NCBI GenBank assembly: GCA_018398575.1
Contig: JAGTXZ010000010.1
Location: 620,001 to 684,000, forward strand
Source of the DNA: Ampelomyces quisqualis
Taxonomy: Eukaryota > Ascomycota > Dothideomycetes > Pleosporales > Phaeosphaeriaceae
DNA: 64,000 nt
Direction of reading: 5' to 3'
The notes under the pieces: model-generated
Database searches by the model: none
What the model saw: only the letters and a program-made list of their open reading frames with translations
What the model was told of the DNA's origin: nothing
Shown: positions 21,780 to 32,295 of the stretch, one piece after another
How positions within the stretch are numbered: position 1 is the stretch's first letter
How the letters are laid out: every line of letters begins with the position of its first letter
Translations under genes and position numbers: made by a program

Positions 21780-22682
21780 ATGACTGCACGATTACGGATG
21801 CCGTTTCGGTCTCTCTCGGCAGATAACTTCATCTCTAGAGGTTCCGCCGGACAAGTCTTCGCTGTCAGTCAGAATGTTGTCTTCAAATGTCCAACCATTT
21901 TCGATAATCCCGTGCGGGCCCAAGCAGATGAAATGAAAGAAAGCATCAAGAGGCTGGAAAATGAAAAGGCAGTATACCAAATCCTGATGGAACGTTGGCA
22001 TCCTAATATTGTCTGCGGTCTCCTTTGTATTCCGGAGGGAATCTTTCTCCATCGGCAGGAAATGACTCTTGAGACCCGTATTGAGAGATCTCAGACTTCA
22101 GCCATACGTGCAAGCACGCAAGAGCGGTGGATCCAACAAATTACCAGTGCTCTAGCCTGGATTGAGCATCTTGGTTATGCCCACGGGGATCTTCGGCCGG
22201 CAAACATATTTCTTGGAACTAGGGAAGAAATCAGACTCGGAGATTTCGATGCAACGGTTAAAAGAGGCGAACAGCTTGTGGTGGCGAGCGAGCCATTTTG
22301 CAAAATGGATGAAGACTTCGAGCCTCCCTTGGCCGGCCCGCTTAGTGAGCAATTCTCACTAGCATCTTGCATTTATACCATTCGTTTTGGACACAAACCC
22401 TTCCATGATATTGAGGCGCCTATCAGAGTTCGGCGACTCATCATGAACCAATTTCCTTCGACCGCAGCAGATCCTATCTTTGGCGAATTGACACAGGAAT
22501 GTTGGCACGGCGGTTACATTTCAATTGAGGCGGTGTATCACGAGGTTGTGTCTTTGCTAGAGAAGCACAATGTCGTAGAAAGACATTTGGAGAATGATAA
22601 GCTGTTCTTGGATGACATCAGAGCACAATGTACCAAATTTCTGGAAATAGAGTCTGCCACAAGCACACCGAAGAGTTTGTAA
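21780..22682 (+). CDS. Protein kinase-like protein with HGD loop and DFD motif
   Basis: Intact single-exon frame of 300 residues. Kinase landmarks: glycine loop SRGSAGQVF (about residues 18-26), VFKCP carrying the putative ATP-binding lysine (residue 36), a charged helix including ESIKRLENEKAVYQIL, catalytic loop YAHGDLRPANIFL (about residues 134-146) and LGDFDATV in place of the usual DFG. The HGD loop (instead of HRD) and DFD suggest slow or altered catalysis, but Lys, Asp and Asn of the core are present. The C-lobe continues with SLASCIYTIRFGHKPF and a short tail. Such solo kinases are expanded in filamentous fungi and usually lack assigned roles. The gene lies head-to-head with the disrupted SRPK gene inside the accessory island. 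Confidence 0.75.
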   Translation: MTARLRMPFRSLSADNFISRGSAGQVFAVSQNVVFKCPTIFDNPVRAQADEMKESIKRLENEKAVYQILMERWHPNIVCGLLCIPEGIFLHRQEMTLETRIERSQTSAIRASTQERWIQQITSALAWIEHLGYAHGDLRPANIFLGTREEIRLGDFDATVKRGEQLVVASEPFCKMDEDFEPPLAGPLSEQFSLASCIYTIRFGHKPFHDIEAPIRVRRLIMNQFPSTAADPIFGELTQECWHGGYISIEAVYHEVVSLLEKHNVVERHLENDKLFLDDIRAQCTKFLEIESATSTPKSL

Positions 22683-22782
22683 TACTTAGACAGGGTCAAT
22701 TCTGCAGTATCCATCAGCTTGGTTGCCATGGTCTCGATCAGGGACACAAAGATCCAATGACTCACCCGCATACGACAACGTC

Positions 22783-22965
22783 CTAACCAGATCCACAATC
22801 TGGGCACTTGCCCTTCCTAGACGACATGCCTAAACTGTAATTATCCGTAGGATTTGTGCAATCTGAGCCCCGCTGCCTCGCATCGTCGCATTGCTGGATA
22901 TATGGGTATTGCTCGACTTCGTGCCCGCAGGCGTACTTGACTCGTGGATGCATTCTCTGGCACAT
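22783..22965 (-). CDS. Small cysteine-rich protein
   Basis: A 60-codon frame encodes a compact protein with six cysteines and no signal peptide: MCQRMHPRVKYACGHEVEQ, then YIQQCDDARQRGSDC, ending GKCPDCGSG. The C-terminal CPDC pair and the CGHE segment look like zinc ligands. Fungal genomes contain many small proteins of this layout with no known function. A GTTAGG right after the final glycine codon might be a donor, so the true C-terminus could be longer. The call rests on composition and on resemblance to that loose family. Confidence 0.45.
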   Translation of the reverse strand: MCQRMHPRVKYACGHEVEQYPYIQQCDDARQRGSDCTNPTDNYSLGMSSRKGKCPDCGSG

Positions 22966-23939
22966 AGTGTAGCTTAGCGGAGCAACTGTATGAGTCAGCA
23001 GGGACGTAAAAGTAAGGTTTCAATTGGTGTCAATATACGTGAGGTGGCGCCACAGTTTAGGAAGGATTTGGATTTGGATTTATCGAGCGATGCATTCAGA
23101 ATTTTATGCGTTCCAGACTCAGAAGGCAAAACATCGTAGTTTTGGAGCAGTTCAGCTTATATATGCAACCAAGCAATAATCAGGTAGACGCGTTGCAACT
23201 CCCCGCCCTGTGATCCCATACCCCGCTCTCGGCTATCTACTCGTTTTACAAAGCAGGAGTGGTTGCAGCAAAGTCCGGTGAACAGGAAGTGGTGACAGCG
23301 GGGTAACGTCTGAGCGAACGTCAACCGACCATATCCCAGAGCAAGCATCATAAAGATGTTCACTGTCGGCCCCGTATAGAACACCTTGCTGCATGTCATG
23401 GCATGGGCCGCGATAGTCGTGATAATTATAGCTGACTGGCTGTCCTTTACTATATAACAAAGGATGTCAAAGTCCACGTTGCTCGACGTAGGTATCACGT
23501 AGGCAGCAGGCAGCAGGCAGCAGACAACAGCATATAGCGGTATTTGCGCGCCAGAATCAATGATTCAATACCCATCCCTATTTACTTTCCAGTCGCGTTA
23601 GTCGTTTACCTGAAAATGCAACAAGAACCACTAGGGGATCAGGCGGAATTCTGTACAGGTTTCGGAGTATTTAATGCAACAGAGATCACAATTTTTCCCC
23701 TACCACATTTAGTAACTACCAGATAAATGCTACAGTACGATTTCCTTCACAAGCCTGTTCTATTGGCCTCGAGCATTCGTTGAATGGTTCAGGCCAGCCT
23801 TCGTACAGCGTCTTCCAGCACGACCTTCCATGTAGGACGCGAAATTTCAAGCCAGTTCGTGCACACTCCAGTAGGTATTTGATTCAGGAGGTATTATTTA
23901 TTGCAAGAACTTTATGGCGGCCACATTCACACTATTTGA
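22966..23939. other. Gap in accessory island with microsatellite
   Basis: No gene supported. Weakly coding-like minus-strand frames at 23157-23498 overlap each other and match nothing I know. A three-copy 7-bp repeat (AGGCAGC) sits at 23501-23521. Part of the region may be the far 3' end of the decayed HET gene. Confidence 0.4.
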
Positions 23940-25373
23940 CTCTCCCTACATTCCACACCAGCTCGTCTTATGCAAAATGTAGCATCCGTGGAGATAATAC
24001 ACGTTCTTCTCATACCTGTCCTCGTTTCAGCAGGGCTCTCTGGGATCCCTTCCTTCTCATGCCGAATGCTACTGACATGAAGTCGTTTGGACTTGTCGTT
24101 TCGAGTGCGAAATGCCGAAAAGCTTTGCGGACGTACACAGTCATGTGATTCTGAGTCTTGGTAGGAGATGATCTGTCAGGTGGGAGACTGATTTCGACTT
24201 TTCGGTCACCGAATTAGGCTTCTCTTTTCCTAAAAAGATACCGTAAGAGCCATTCGTGACGACCGTTGCGGCCAAAGTGACGTAGGACTGCTTATATATC
24301 GAGGCCACTCTTGATACTTCGTTCACCCAGTCTCACAGATTATCTTGTATTGCGCACTGTTGCAATACAATAGAAGAAGTCTCAAAGCGTGAGGATGTTG
24401 GCTTACCAATGAATCTATCCAGATGTATCTCAATCCAAGTCTCCGAGTGAATGAGATCGCATCTCGGAATGCTTTTGAAAAAGCGTTGAAAGGTTTATAT
24501 AAATACAATGCATGTGCTCATGGATATTTTACTTCAACGTTCTGTAGACATGTCGTCCCCTCAGCTGGTGGCATTGAGCGAGCTTGATCATGATCTTACT
24601 CGTCGAGGATGAGACCCCAACATTGATAAGTCTGGTCGGCAAGTGTACGTTCTCATTGTGCGTGGGAAAATCGGGATTATAGGAAGCAATTATTGCAATT
24701 CTCGATCCACTTTTATGCCCGCTCTACCGCCATTTGAGAACCAGTGTCCCAGAGGGCAGCTGTAAGTGGCGCGATACCCAGCTGCTTCGCGTGTTTGTCA
24801 TGAAAATGGTCAAATCCTCCTGCATGAATCTTGCACGTACATCTTGCAAAGACCCACTATCCTTGGTGAACATTTCAATGCCAGTATTGAATGATTTTCC
24901 AAATGTTTCCCAGTATGACCCTGGAAGCTTCATACGGAGCTCCAGTATCTTGGCATCAGTATCGAAGCTCACACATCGAAAGACTAAACAAGAATGTAGC
25001 TTGCTGAATACAATCCATGATCCAGCTTCAACAGCTACCGGGACGGACGAAGAGATGGGTAGCTGGTGTCTCCCATTGATCGTTGTGCAAGTCTGTAATG
25101 CCTGCTGTTCGTGGCGCTTGTGTTGCGCTTCCTCGTCGAAGACGCCTTCGTCGCTCACTGGGTGGCTATTTCTCTGATAGCATCCACGCATGGTTCTCGG
25201 GTAGCACATTTCAGATCCCTCGAGTCCACCAGTAGCGCGCACATCTCACATACAGGCGTGGAGCTAGTATCTCGCGCGCATACCAGATGCTCCAGGCGGA
25301 CCTGCATGGAGAGAAGGATTGAAAACCCCAGTAATTGTAAACATTGCCTTGATATTAACATCTTTCGGTTCAT
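23940..25373 (-). pseudogene. Decayed HET (heterokaryon incompatibility) domain gene
   Basis: Fragments in HET-protein order lie on the minus strand in different frames. Near 25250 is an N-terminal CEMCALLVD motif. Near 24700 is WIENCNNC, soon followed in another frame by PDFPTHNENVHLPTRLINVG. Next come AFRDAISFTRRLGLRYIWIDSL (about 24402-24480), then, after a plausible 49-nt intron, CAIQDN and a TGA stop (24333-24335), then DWVNEVSRVASIYKQ and SYVTLAAT. At about 23950-24030 is a stop-ridden VLSPRMLHF...DELVW block. The SHCWG portion expected between LINVG and the IWIDSL block is missing. HET domains trigger cell death on nonself fusion or other recognition events; this copy cannot encode one. 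Confidence 0.75.
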
Positions 25374-25382
25374 GTAGTATGG

Positions 25383-28300
25383 CTAATCTCTCTTCCCCCC
25401 CTTCCCCCCTCTAACCAACGTCTCCTCACTCCCCCCTTCCCCAGCACCCCGCACCCTCCAGCTAAAATCCATCTCCCCTACTAACCCCTTGACCGCCCTC
25501 AACAACCTCTCCAAATCCATATGTATGCAGCGCGTACTAATCGCCATGACCGCAAACGCCGCGTACCCCGGTTCCGCAATGTGTCTCAAGGACAGGATAT
25601 CGTGGTCCACGGCTTCAAGCTGCTTGGACAACTGGTAGGCCTGCGGGGCTCGCAGGTACGGCGGGAGCGGCTGGCCGGATGTGATGGCGGACGAAAGCAG
25701 GGAGAGGAGGGAGGTGGTTTCGTGGGATGTTAGGGAGGTGCGGGAAGATAGGTGGCGGAAGTCGTTGAACCATTGGGGGGAGGCGTGGAGGGGTGATGAG
25801 GGAGAGAGAAGGGGGTTTGGGTTTGGGTTCTTTTGTTCTGGGGGGGAGGATTGGGAGGGGTAGGGTGTGTCTGATGTCGAGGGGTTGAGAGCCGGGTGTG
25901 TGAAGGTGGCAGAGGCATAACCTAGGAGCGCGGTGTAGTTTACGATGCTGTATTGTTTGGTCAGTTTGTGTATACAGTTAAGGACGGGAAGGTGAGGTAG
26001 GACATACTTTGTAACGTGACTGATGATTTCCTCGTATTCTTTTTGCGGGAACTTCCCCCCGAGCGGAAATTCCCACTTGACAAACGCAGCGTGCATGTTG
26101 AGTCCTTGCAGGGTCAGCATTTGCTTGGCGAATACCTTGTTTCGCGCTTTCGCAAGTGCATAGCCTGGTGACTCCTTGTCGTTCTCCTCGTCGCCGGCGT
26201 CCCCACGTATGCGGGACATGACCTGCTCATGCATAATCGAGTACAAGTTGGCAGTGAGATACAGCGCGCCGCCCAGCTTCTGTCGGAGCGCGGAGTGCTC
26301 TGTGATCGGATACGGGAAGATGGTCCAGAAAAACGCAACAGCAAGCCCTCCTGTAACAGTAGCAAGACGATAGGCGCCAAGTGTGTAGATGGGGTATGCG
26401 GGTTGTCCAGTCGTTGCAGTCGCTGCCGTGATACCAATCTTCCTGACCTGCAGTTCATACCCAACAATCATCGTAGCAGTGACCACACTGATCAAACCCG
26501 CAATGACCAAATCCATCCGTTTCAGCGGCACATAGAACCCTATCGCCACAAAGACGAACAAAAACACCAAGATGCCCGCAGTATGCTGCCCAGGAATGTA
26601 CCATATCAGCCACGCAACAATCATCGCAATAGCCGTGCCAGCAATCCTCAGAACGAACTGAAACACGCTCTGCCCGGCAGTCGGAGTCATGGATATAGCC
26701 ACCATAATCAGCGCCCACACGAGACGCTGCTCAACGAAGAACGTCTGCGTGTCCCGGAGAAAAGCAAGGATGGCAATGCTCATCGTCGCACACGCTGCTC
26801 TGAAACCGAATGCGGATTCTGGGGAGCGCAGGAAATGCGAAATACTTCGTATGCCATTTCCGAACTTCTCCCACGCGTTGGCAGGCGGTAAATGTTCCGG
26901 GTCCTTTCTGCTCTTGTATGCGTCGCCCATGTACACCGTGGTATTGCTCCGATCAATGCCCGCGATGGTAGTCTCATCATCCTGATTCGCATCTTGCGAG
27001 GTGAAGATGCTCTTGATCCATTTCTTGAAGCGTTTGGCACCTGGCCACATTACTTGACTCTTGGTTTTCGCCTGGTCGTGCTCGTCGGCGAAGGTTATGA
27101 ACTCGAGGGTGCTGCGGCCGATGGAGTTGAGGAGAAACATGACGTACAAAAGGACGTAGAGCTGACGCTGATCGCGTTTTCGGGTAGTGATACTCGGCAA
27201 ACGCTTCAGGGCTTCATCGTCCAATGACTCGGGGCAGGAGAAGTAATCGGAGCGGACTTTGATACCCTTGCTTTCAACCCAGTGACGTAATGTTGGTTCT
27301 TTCTGGCTAAAGAACATGGCGACTTTCTTTTCCAGATGCAAGGCGAAGTTCGCATCACCTGGTTTGATACTATCTCCTTTTGCCTCCTCGTCATGCTGTG
27401 TCTCACCCTTCTTCTTCTTTGGTTTTGGTGCCAGTCCTAGACGGATCAAAACATGGGCAAGACCATCGTCAAGAGCTTGAAAGATGTCGCCGAAAGGCTC
27501 ATGTAGGTATTTGAACATATCGTTCCACTCGCTAACGGCTTTCTTTCGCTGTTGCTCGTGCTCTAGCTCGTTGTCGTCGTCGCCCCAATGATTAAGTTCT
27601 GCCCCACGCTCAAAAAGGTCCATCACCGAACTTAGGCCTAGCATCGGCATCATAATAGCTCTGAGCTTTTTGAAGATGGCTTCCAGATCATCTGGGCTCA
27701 ACTTCCCATATGCAATCTCTCTCTTTGCAAATGGCAAGTCAGCGGTAAGCTTTCCGTGCAACTCTTGTATGGCACCAATCGTCTTTTTGATCGTCTCAAC
27801 TTCAGGCTTCAGCTTGGGCTTGGCAGTGTCCTTCTTGTTCTTTTGTTCTGGTATATACGTCTTGCCAAACATATCTGAGTTTTCCAAGCTGTGTATATAT
27901 GTCTTATGCGCACCAAGATTCGCTCGGAGAAGGCCAATGTAGCCTGTGACTTCTTTCATGACGACTTTGCGACTGGTGACTGGGATGATGAACAAGCTCA
28001 CACCAGTTGCAAGCGCAAAGCCTGTCAGAAAAGCTTCCAGTAAACGCGCAATGAAGGCCTCGCATTGCGCAGTTGTGCGGAACAGGAAGCCATTGGTCGC
28101 TGCGACGTTGACTAGAATAGCGTACATGATGGTTGGAAACGCTATTTGAGGAAACTTAGCTTTCAGGGTGTTAATAGCGTAGATCTGAAAGAAAAGCCAC
28201 ACAGCCAGTACTGCGGACTGGGAAGAGTTATAACGTTGTGGAGGCGCTCCAGGTGTGGTGGTGTGCTCTCTTGCTTTGACGCCCGACCAAACCATCAGCA

Positions 28301-28694
28301 ACGCAATCGCTGAGCCAATGCACGTTCCAAGAACATTCATCGACATAGTCTGTATGAATTTGGCCCTCGGCATGATACAGAAGCCCAGGACCGATATGAT
28401 GGCTGTAAGGTAGCCAAGAGTCGTGTATACTTGCGCCACTGGCGTGGCTTGATACATGGACATGGCAATTGTTGGGGGAAGCGCAGCCTTTCCCATCATC
28501 ATTAACGTAGGCGCATCTAGTCCGAGGTTGGTCCATGTCTTCTGGATGAACGAGAGTTTCTTGTCTTTCTTTGTGTCCTTGGCACTCGCCTCTTCATTGA
28601 GGGTCGTGTTCTGTTGATATCCGTTTGAAGTGGACTGCTCCTCACTGGATTTCCTGCCTTCAGAATCCTCCACGTTCGGGCCATCTCGGTCCAT
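25383..28694 (-). CDS. ArAE_2/FUSC-type integral membrane transporter
   Basis: Model: exons 28694-26008 and 25947-25383, 1083 residues. I chose the ATG at 28694 (MDRDGPNVEDSEGRK) because upstream residues of the longer frame look non-coding. A 60-nt intron (26007-25948; GTATGT donor, CTGACC branch, TACAG acceptor) is itself in frame and could be mistaken for coding sequence. Two membrane blocks are visible. The first (about residues 65-250) includes ALPPTIAMSMYQATP and an N-terminal bundle. The second (about residues 620-790) includes AACATMSIAILAFL, LVWALIMVAISMTPTAGQS and AGILVFLFVFVAIGFYVP. This tandem arrangement with a cytosolic linker fits the fungal aromatic-acid-exporter/Brefeldin-sensitivity family. 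The substrate is unknown; plasma membrane efflux is inferred. Confidence 0.85.
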   Translation of the reverse strand: MDRDGPNVEDSEGRKSSEEQSTSNGYQQNTTLNEEASAKDTKKDKKLSFIQKTWTNLGLDAPTLMMMGKAALPPTIAMSMYQATPVAQVYTTLGYLTAIISVLGFCIMPRAKFIQTMSMNVLGTCIGSAIALLMVWSGVKAREHTTTPGAPPQRYNSSQSAVLAVWLFFQIYAINTLKAKFPQIAFPTIMYAILVNVAATNGFLFRTTAQCEAFIARLLEAFLTGFALATGVSLFIIPVTSRKVVMKEVTGYIGLLRANLGAHKTYIHSLENSDMFGKTYIPEQKNKKDTAKPKLKPEVETIKKTIGAIQELHGKLTADLPFAKREIAYGKLSPDDLEAIFKKLRAIMMPMLGLSSVMDLFERGAELNHWGDDDNELEHEQQRKKAVSEWNDMFKYLHEPFGDIFQALDDGLAHVLIRLGLAPKPKKKKGETQHDEEAKGDSIKPGDANFALHLEKKVAMFFSQKEPTLRHWVESKGIKVRSDYFSCPESLDDEALKRLPSITTRKRDQRQLYVLLYVMFLLNSIGRSTLEFITFADEHDQAKTKSQVMWPGAKRFKKWIKSIFTSQDANQDDETTIAGIDRSNTTVYMGDAYKSRKDPEHLPPANAWEKFGNGIRSISHFLRSPESAFGFRAACATMSIAILAFLRDTQTFFVEQRLVWALIMVAISMTPTAGQSVFQFVLRIAGTAIAMIVAWLIWYIPGQHTAGILVFLFVFVAIGFYVPLKRMDLVIAGLISVVTATMIVGYELQVRKIGITAATATTGQPAYPIYTLGAYRLATVTGGLAVAFFWTIFPYPITEHSALRQKLGGALYLTANLYSIMHEQVMSRIRGDAGDEENDKESPGYALAKARNKVFAKQMLTLQGLNMHAAFVKWEFPLGGKFPQKEYEEIISHVTKYVLPHLPVLNCIHKLTKQYSIVNYTALLGYASATFTHPALNPSTSDTPYPSQSSPPEQKNPNPNPLLSPSSPLHASPQWFNDFRHLSSRTSLTSHETTSLLSLLSSAITSGQPLPPYLRAPQAYQLSKQLEAVDHDILSLRHIAEPGYAAFAVMAISTRCIHMDLERLLRAVKGLVGEMDFSWRVRGAGEGGSEETLVRGGKGGKRD

Positions 28695-29057
28695 CGCAGC
28701 AGACGCCAGCTCAACGCAGTTGGAAAAGAATAAACCAGAAGGATACGAACGAGTTGATGCGCGTCCTCGACAGCTGGAGACAGCGTGAAAGAAAAGCCAA
28801 CCCGCGTCCGACCCTCCGCACAGCGCCGCCGCTTGCAATAGCGAAGAACTAGTCGGTCCAAGCGCAACGTCATGGCCGAGATGTGATTTGAGTGGGCCCT
28901 GATGAGCCTTGGCGTTCGGCCCGAATCCGATCGCGAAATTGTGTCAGCGACAATGATGTTGGGCGTCAGATGTGGTCTTGAAGTTGCATATAATCAACAT
29001 GGGATTCGAGCGCTAAATGCTAGACCTGGTATCTAAAATGGCGGGCGCTGCAAATGC
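28695..29057. other. Intergenic spacer, 363 bp
   Basis: Upstream of the transporter start and downstream of the UTP8-like stop codon. Nothing beyond promoter and 3' flank expected. Confidence 0.5.
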
Positions 29058-31924
29058 CTAGATGACAATCCTCTCGAAGCTGTACTTGGGTACCTTTTTA
29101 CTGATCATCATGCCAATCTCACGCTGACTTCGCTGCTCTTTCTTTCCGCCCTTGCCAGCTTTCATCCTCTCGACGCCCATATCAGGCTTCCCGCCCATAG
29201 GTAGCATGGGCAGCTCCCCGTCGTCATGCATGACAGCGAATGGCTTGCCCTGGCTTTCTAGGGTCTTGCTGGACGGCTTGTGACTCTTGGGCACGCTGGA
29301 TGCGAAGCGCAAGAACTCGCCAAGGAGCCCGCGCATGTATCGAGCTTCCCAGAAGCCGGTGAGCACGATCGATGTATCGCTCTGTAAGGTGTCGATGATG
29401 TGACTATCGGTGTCGGATTCAACGGAGCTGCCCACAGAGGCAAGCCACGCGCCAGCACCGATAGCATCAATAGTGCAACTGAGTAAAGAAGCAATAACAG
29501 CCACAGCGTGATCATCTGGAGCCTCACTCGACGACTCCGTGATCAAGTCTTCTGGCTCGCTGGAGTCATACGATGAGGACCAACCTCCATTTTTCAGTTG
29601 GGTATGCAGCACATTGATGAGGGACTCTAGATCCCGACGCGGCAGCATTGTGCGCAGAGTGGAGGTAACGACACGCGGTGAAAAGCTGTGCAACCGAAAA
29701 AGAGCAGGCCGGAGGGTATCGCGACGGATGAGCAGGCCATGATCCAGTACTGAGAGGGCATGCTCGACCTCATAAGTAGCAGCATCGAGCTCAGATGTAA
29801 TGTCGACATCCATCTCTGGTTCTAGTGGAGCGGTACCATTGGTGAGTAGCTTCGTGGGCTCTTCTGTCACTGGTCGTTCGTCCAAGCTTTGCATGAGAGC
29901 TTTGACGGCCTGCACTACTTCGCCTATAGGTAGATGCCCGCTGTAATTGAGGACGTCAGAGAGTATGTGCAGTTCGGGGTCGAAATCAACCAGAGATTTG
30001 ACAATGTCCCCGTCAACGATTGATGCCGAGAACTCGGTGTCCTCTGGTACCTCCTCTAGCATTGCGCGACGAATGGATGCCGCGGAGAGGTTACCAGTTT
30101 GCAGTAACCAGCGAAAGACGTTTTCCGGAAAGAATTGGACTCGCAACACGCTCTTTGAGGTTTCGCCATCTTCGCCAACTCTGGTTGCCCGGAATATCTT
30201 GCTAAGAGTGTACGAGGCACATTGCCGGTACAGCAGCTTGCGATCGTTTGTAACCGCACGGGGTAACTTCCACGTCTTGGAACAGTCCTCTATACCTTCC
30301 AGATCGATCGCCATAGCGTCTTCATCAGGAATTTTAGGTCCGACGCCATTCGTGAGGGGGCCACCATTCACTTCGTTTTCCTGCTTTGTCTGCGAGGGGC
30401 TAATCTCGACCTCGATACCTAGGTATGCGGCTAATGCTGTTTCGAATTTGTCGATCTTGCCTTTCGAGGCAAGTTTGTCCAATTTGGACTTCCTGTCCTG
30501 CCACTTCCGTGTCCCGTGGGCAGGGCTGGCCGAGAATCCCTTCCCGAGCGCATCACACAGCAGTGTTCCATCGTGTCTGGCTCGTTTGTGTGTCAAGGAG
30601 TCGTTCAGTTGCATGCCGATCATGTCACTCTGACGCAAAGCCACTACCAAGTCATGCTCAGAATAGTATGCAAGTAAACGCACTGCGACGTTCTCTGGCA
30701 TGGTCTCCGGCTGTGAGAGCTTGCGCTTCTTTGCAGGGCTCGCTGAAACGGACATGCTCGAAGTATCAAGAGATTGAGAGGCTTGCAAAGTGTTGAACTT
30801 GGCGTCGAGTATGCGGCAAGTTTGGCGGAAGGTGGTGAAAAGCAGGTCTTGCGAGAGGCGCAGAAACGAATCTAGGCCTACTCCAGGAACGCTGAGCTCG
30901 GAGTATAGCCTCGGCACAGTATCTGAGAGGCTGTAGGAGAGGATAGTCGCGCCCTGGAGGACATTGAGAGTGCCGCTGGAAGCGTGGAGGGAGTATTGGT
31001 AGGGAGTGGACGTGTTGCCTGAAGGGCTGCCAGAGTTTGGCAGTTGCCATGAGACGAGATGTTTGAGTGGTGACAGTGGCGTCGTAGTAAGATCCTGGGA
31101 CCGTGATACGACTTGAAAAAGACTAAGAGTAATGGATTCGTTGGGCTTACGACCCACGACACAGAGGACCTGGGTGAGATGTTGAAGATCGGGTGCCTTG
31201 TCAGACTTGGCATTGAGAACGGAAGCGACATCCTCTCTGCTTCGTAGCAGACCGCGTGTGACTGCCTTGGCGGTAGCGGTCGAGACGTGCTCAATGGAGC
31301 TGCCAATCTCTAACAAGTCCAGGTTGGCCACCCATCGAACGGTTTCGAGGTCTGCCGAGAGACAGGTAACCTGGCCATTGTCGAAGGTTGCCAGTACATC
31401 GTGTGTCGGACTTTTTGCCGGGCCGCCGGATGCGACAGGGAGCGCATCGAGCGCCAGTATCTGGGCGTCCGCCGAAGGAACGTGTGTCGACTTCGAGGTT
31501 TCCGTCCTGTCCCCCAGTGACTTCTCGTGGAAGCACACCAATTGCAGTTTGTCGGTCCGAGTGGACTCCGTTACCGAGGCATATGTGAAACGCTGCGAAG
31601 GTCCTTTTGAGGAGCCTTTGCGATAGACGGAGAACGGGGCGAGCGTGAAGGCGGTACTTGGTGGCAGCGCATACGAGGTCACGAGTTGGGGGTTTTGGAG
31701 CTTCCAAGCGTCAGTGAGACGACGTTTGGGAGGGCGATGAGACGTACGCTGTAGATGGAGACGCCCTCGCCGTCCAAGCCGACGGCCATCTCGGTGCGCT
31801 TTCTCTTTTTGATGCCGGCGATGCGGCAGACGCTCGCGGCATGCGTGCGCCCGTTGGTGCAGCCGACAGGTTTGGACAGAGTCGCGAGGGTGAAGGGCGC
31901 GCCGATAGACTCGCTGGACGACAT
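29058..31924 (-). CDS. UTP8/NOL11-like nucleolar ribosome-biogenesis protein
   Basis: Model: exons 31924-31748 and 31700-29058 (intron 47 nt with CTGACG branch), 939 residues. The first exon gives MSSSESIGAPFTLATLSKP and KKRKRTEMAVGLDGEGVSIYS. Splicing continues LQNPQLVTSYALPPSTAFTLAPFS, the blade-like opening of the UTP8 beta-propeller. Later parts include a basic NLS-like SPAKKRKLS (about residue 390) and a helical C-terminal domain that ends in a basic MKAGKGGKKEQRSQRE tail. UTP8 belongs to the t-UTP complex that binds early pre-rRNA in the 90S processome. The assignment rests on overall layout and the start block rather than a single diagnostic motif. It shares a 371-bp promoter region with the divergent Elg1 gene. 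Confidence 0.7.
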
Positions 31925-32295
31925 GCTGTTTGCCAGACCTCTACGGAATACGCGCCGGGTTGTTGGGGTCTGCGAGGGTTGTTGTTCGACCTGCGCGCGC
32001 AAAGGGCGAGGCGGCGGGAGGGTGTCTTGGAGAAAAAGTTCAGAGCTCCGGCAGAAAACGCTTGGCCGGCGGGCGGTGGGCGGAGCGCGAACTCTTGGCG
32101 TGCGGCTCAAGCTGGCCGGGGTGGCGCGTGTGGCCGCGTCTGCCGTCTTTCACTGCTGACGTCGCGTTTGGAGTCACACACCGCCCCGCCCTCACGTGCT
32201 CACCACCCAGTGCTCTCGCGCCTCCAGCCTTCACCTCCTCTGACCAGTTCTGTCTTTCGCGCCAAAACATGCTCCGGTAGCTGTCACCCAGGTAA
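31925..32295. promoter_or_regulatory. Bidirectional promoter region, UTP8-like / Elg1
   Basis: A 371-base GC-rich stretch between two divergent start codons. Pyrimidine-rich tracts near 32190-32250 precede the Elg1 start. No specific site is assigned. Confidence 0.5.
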
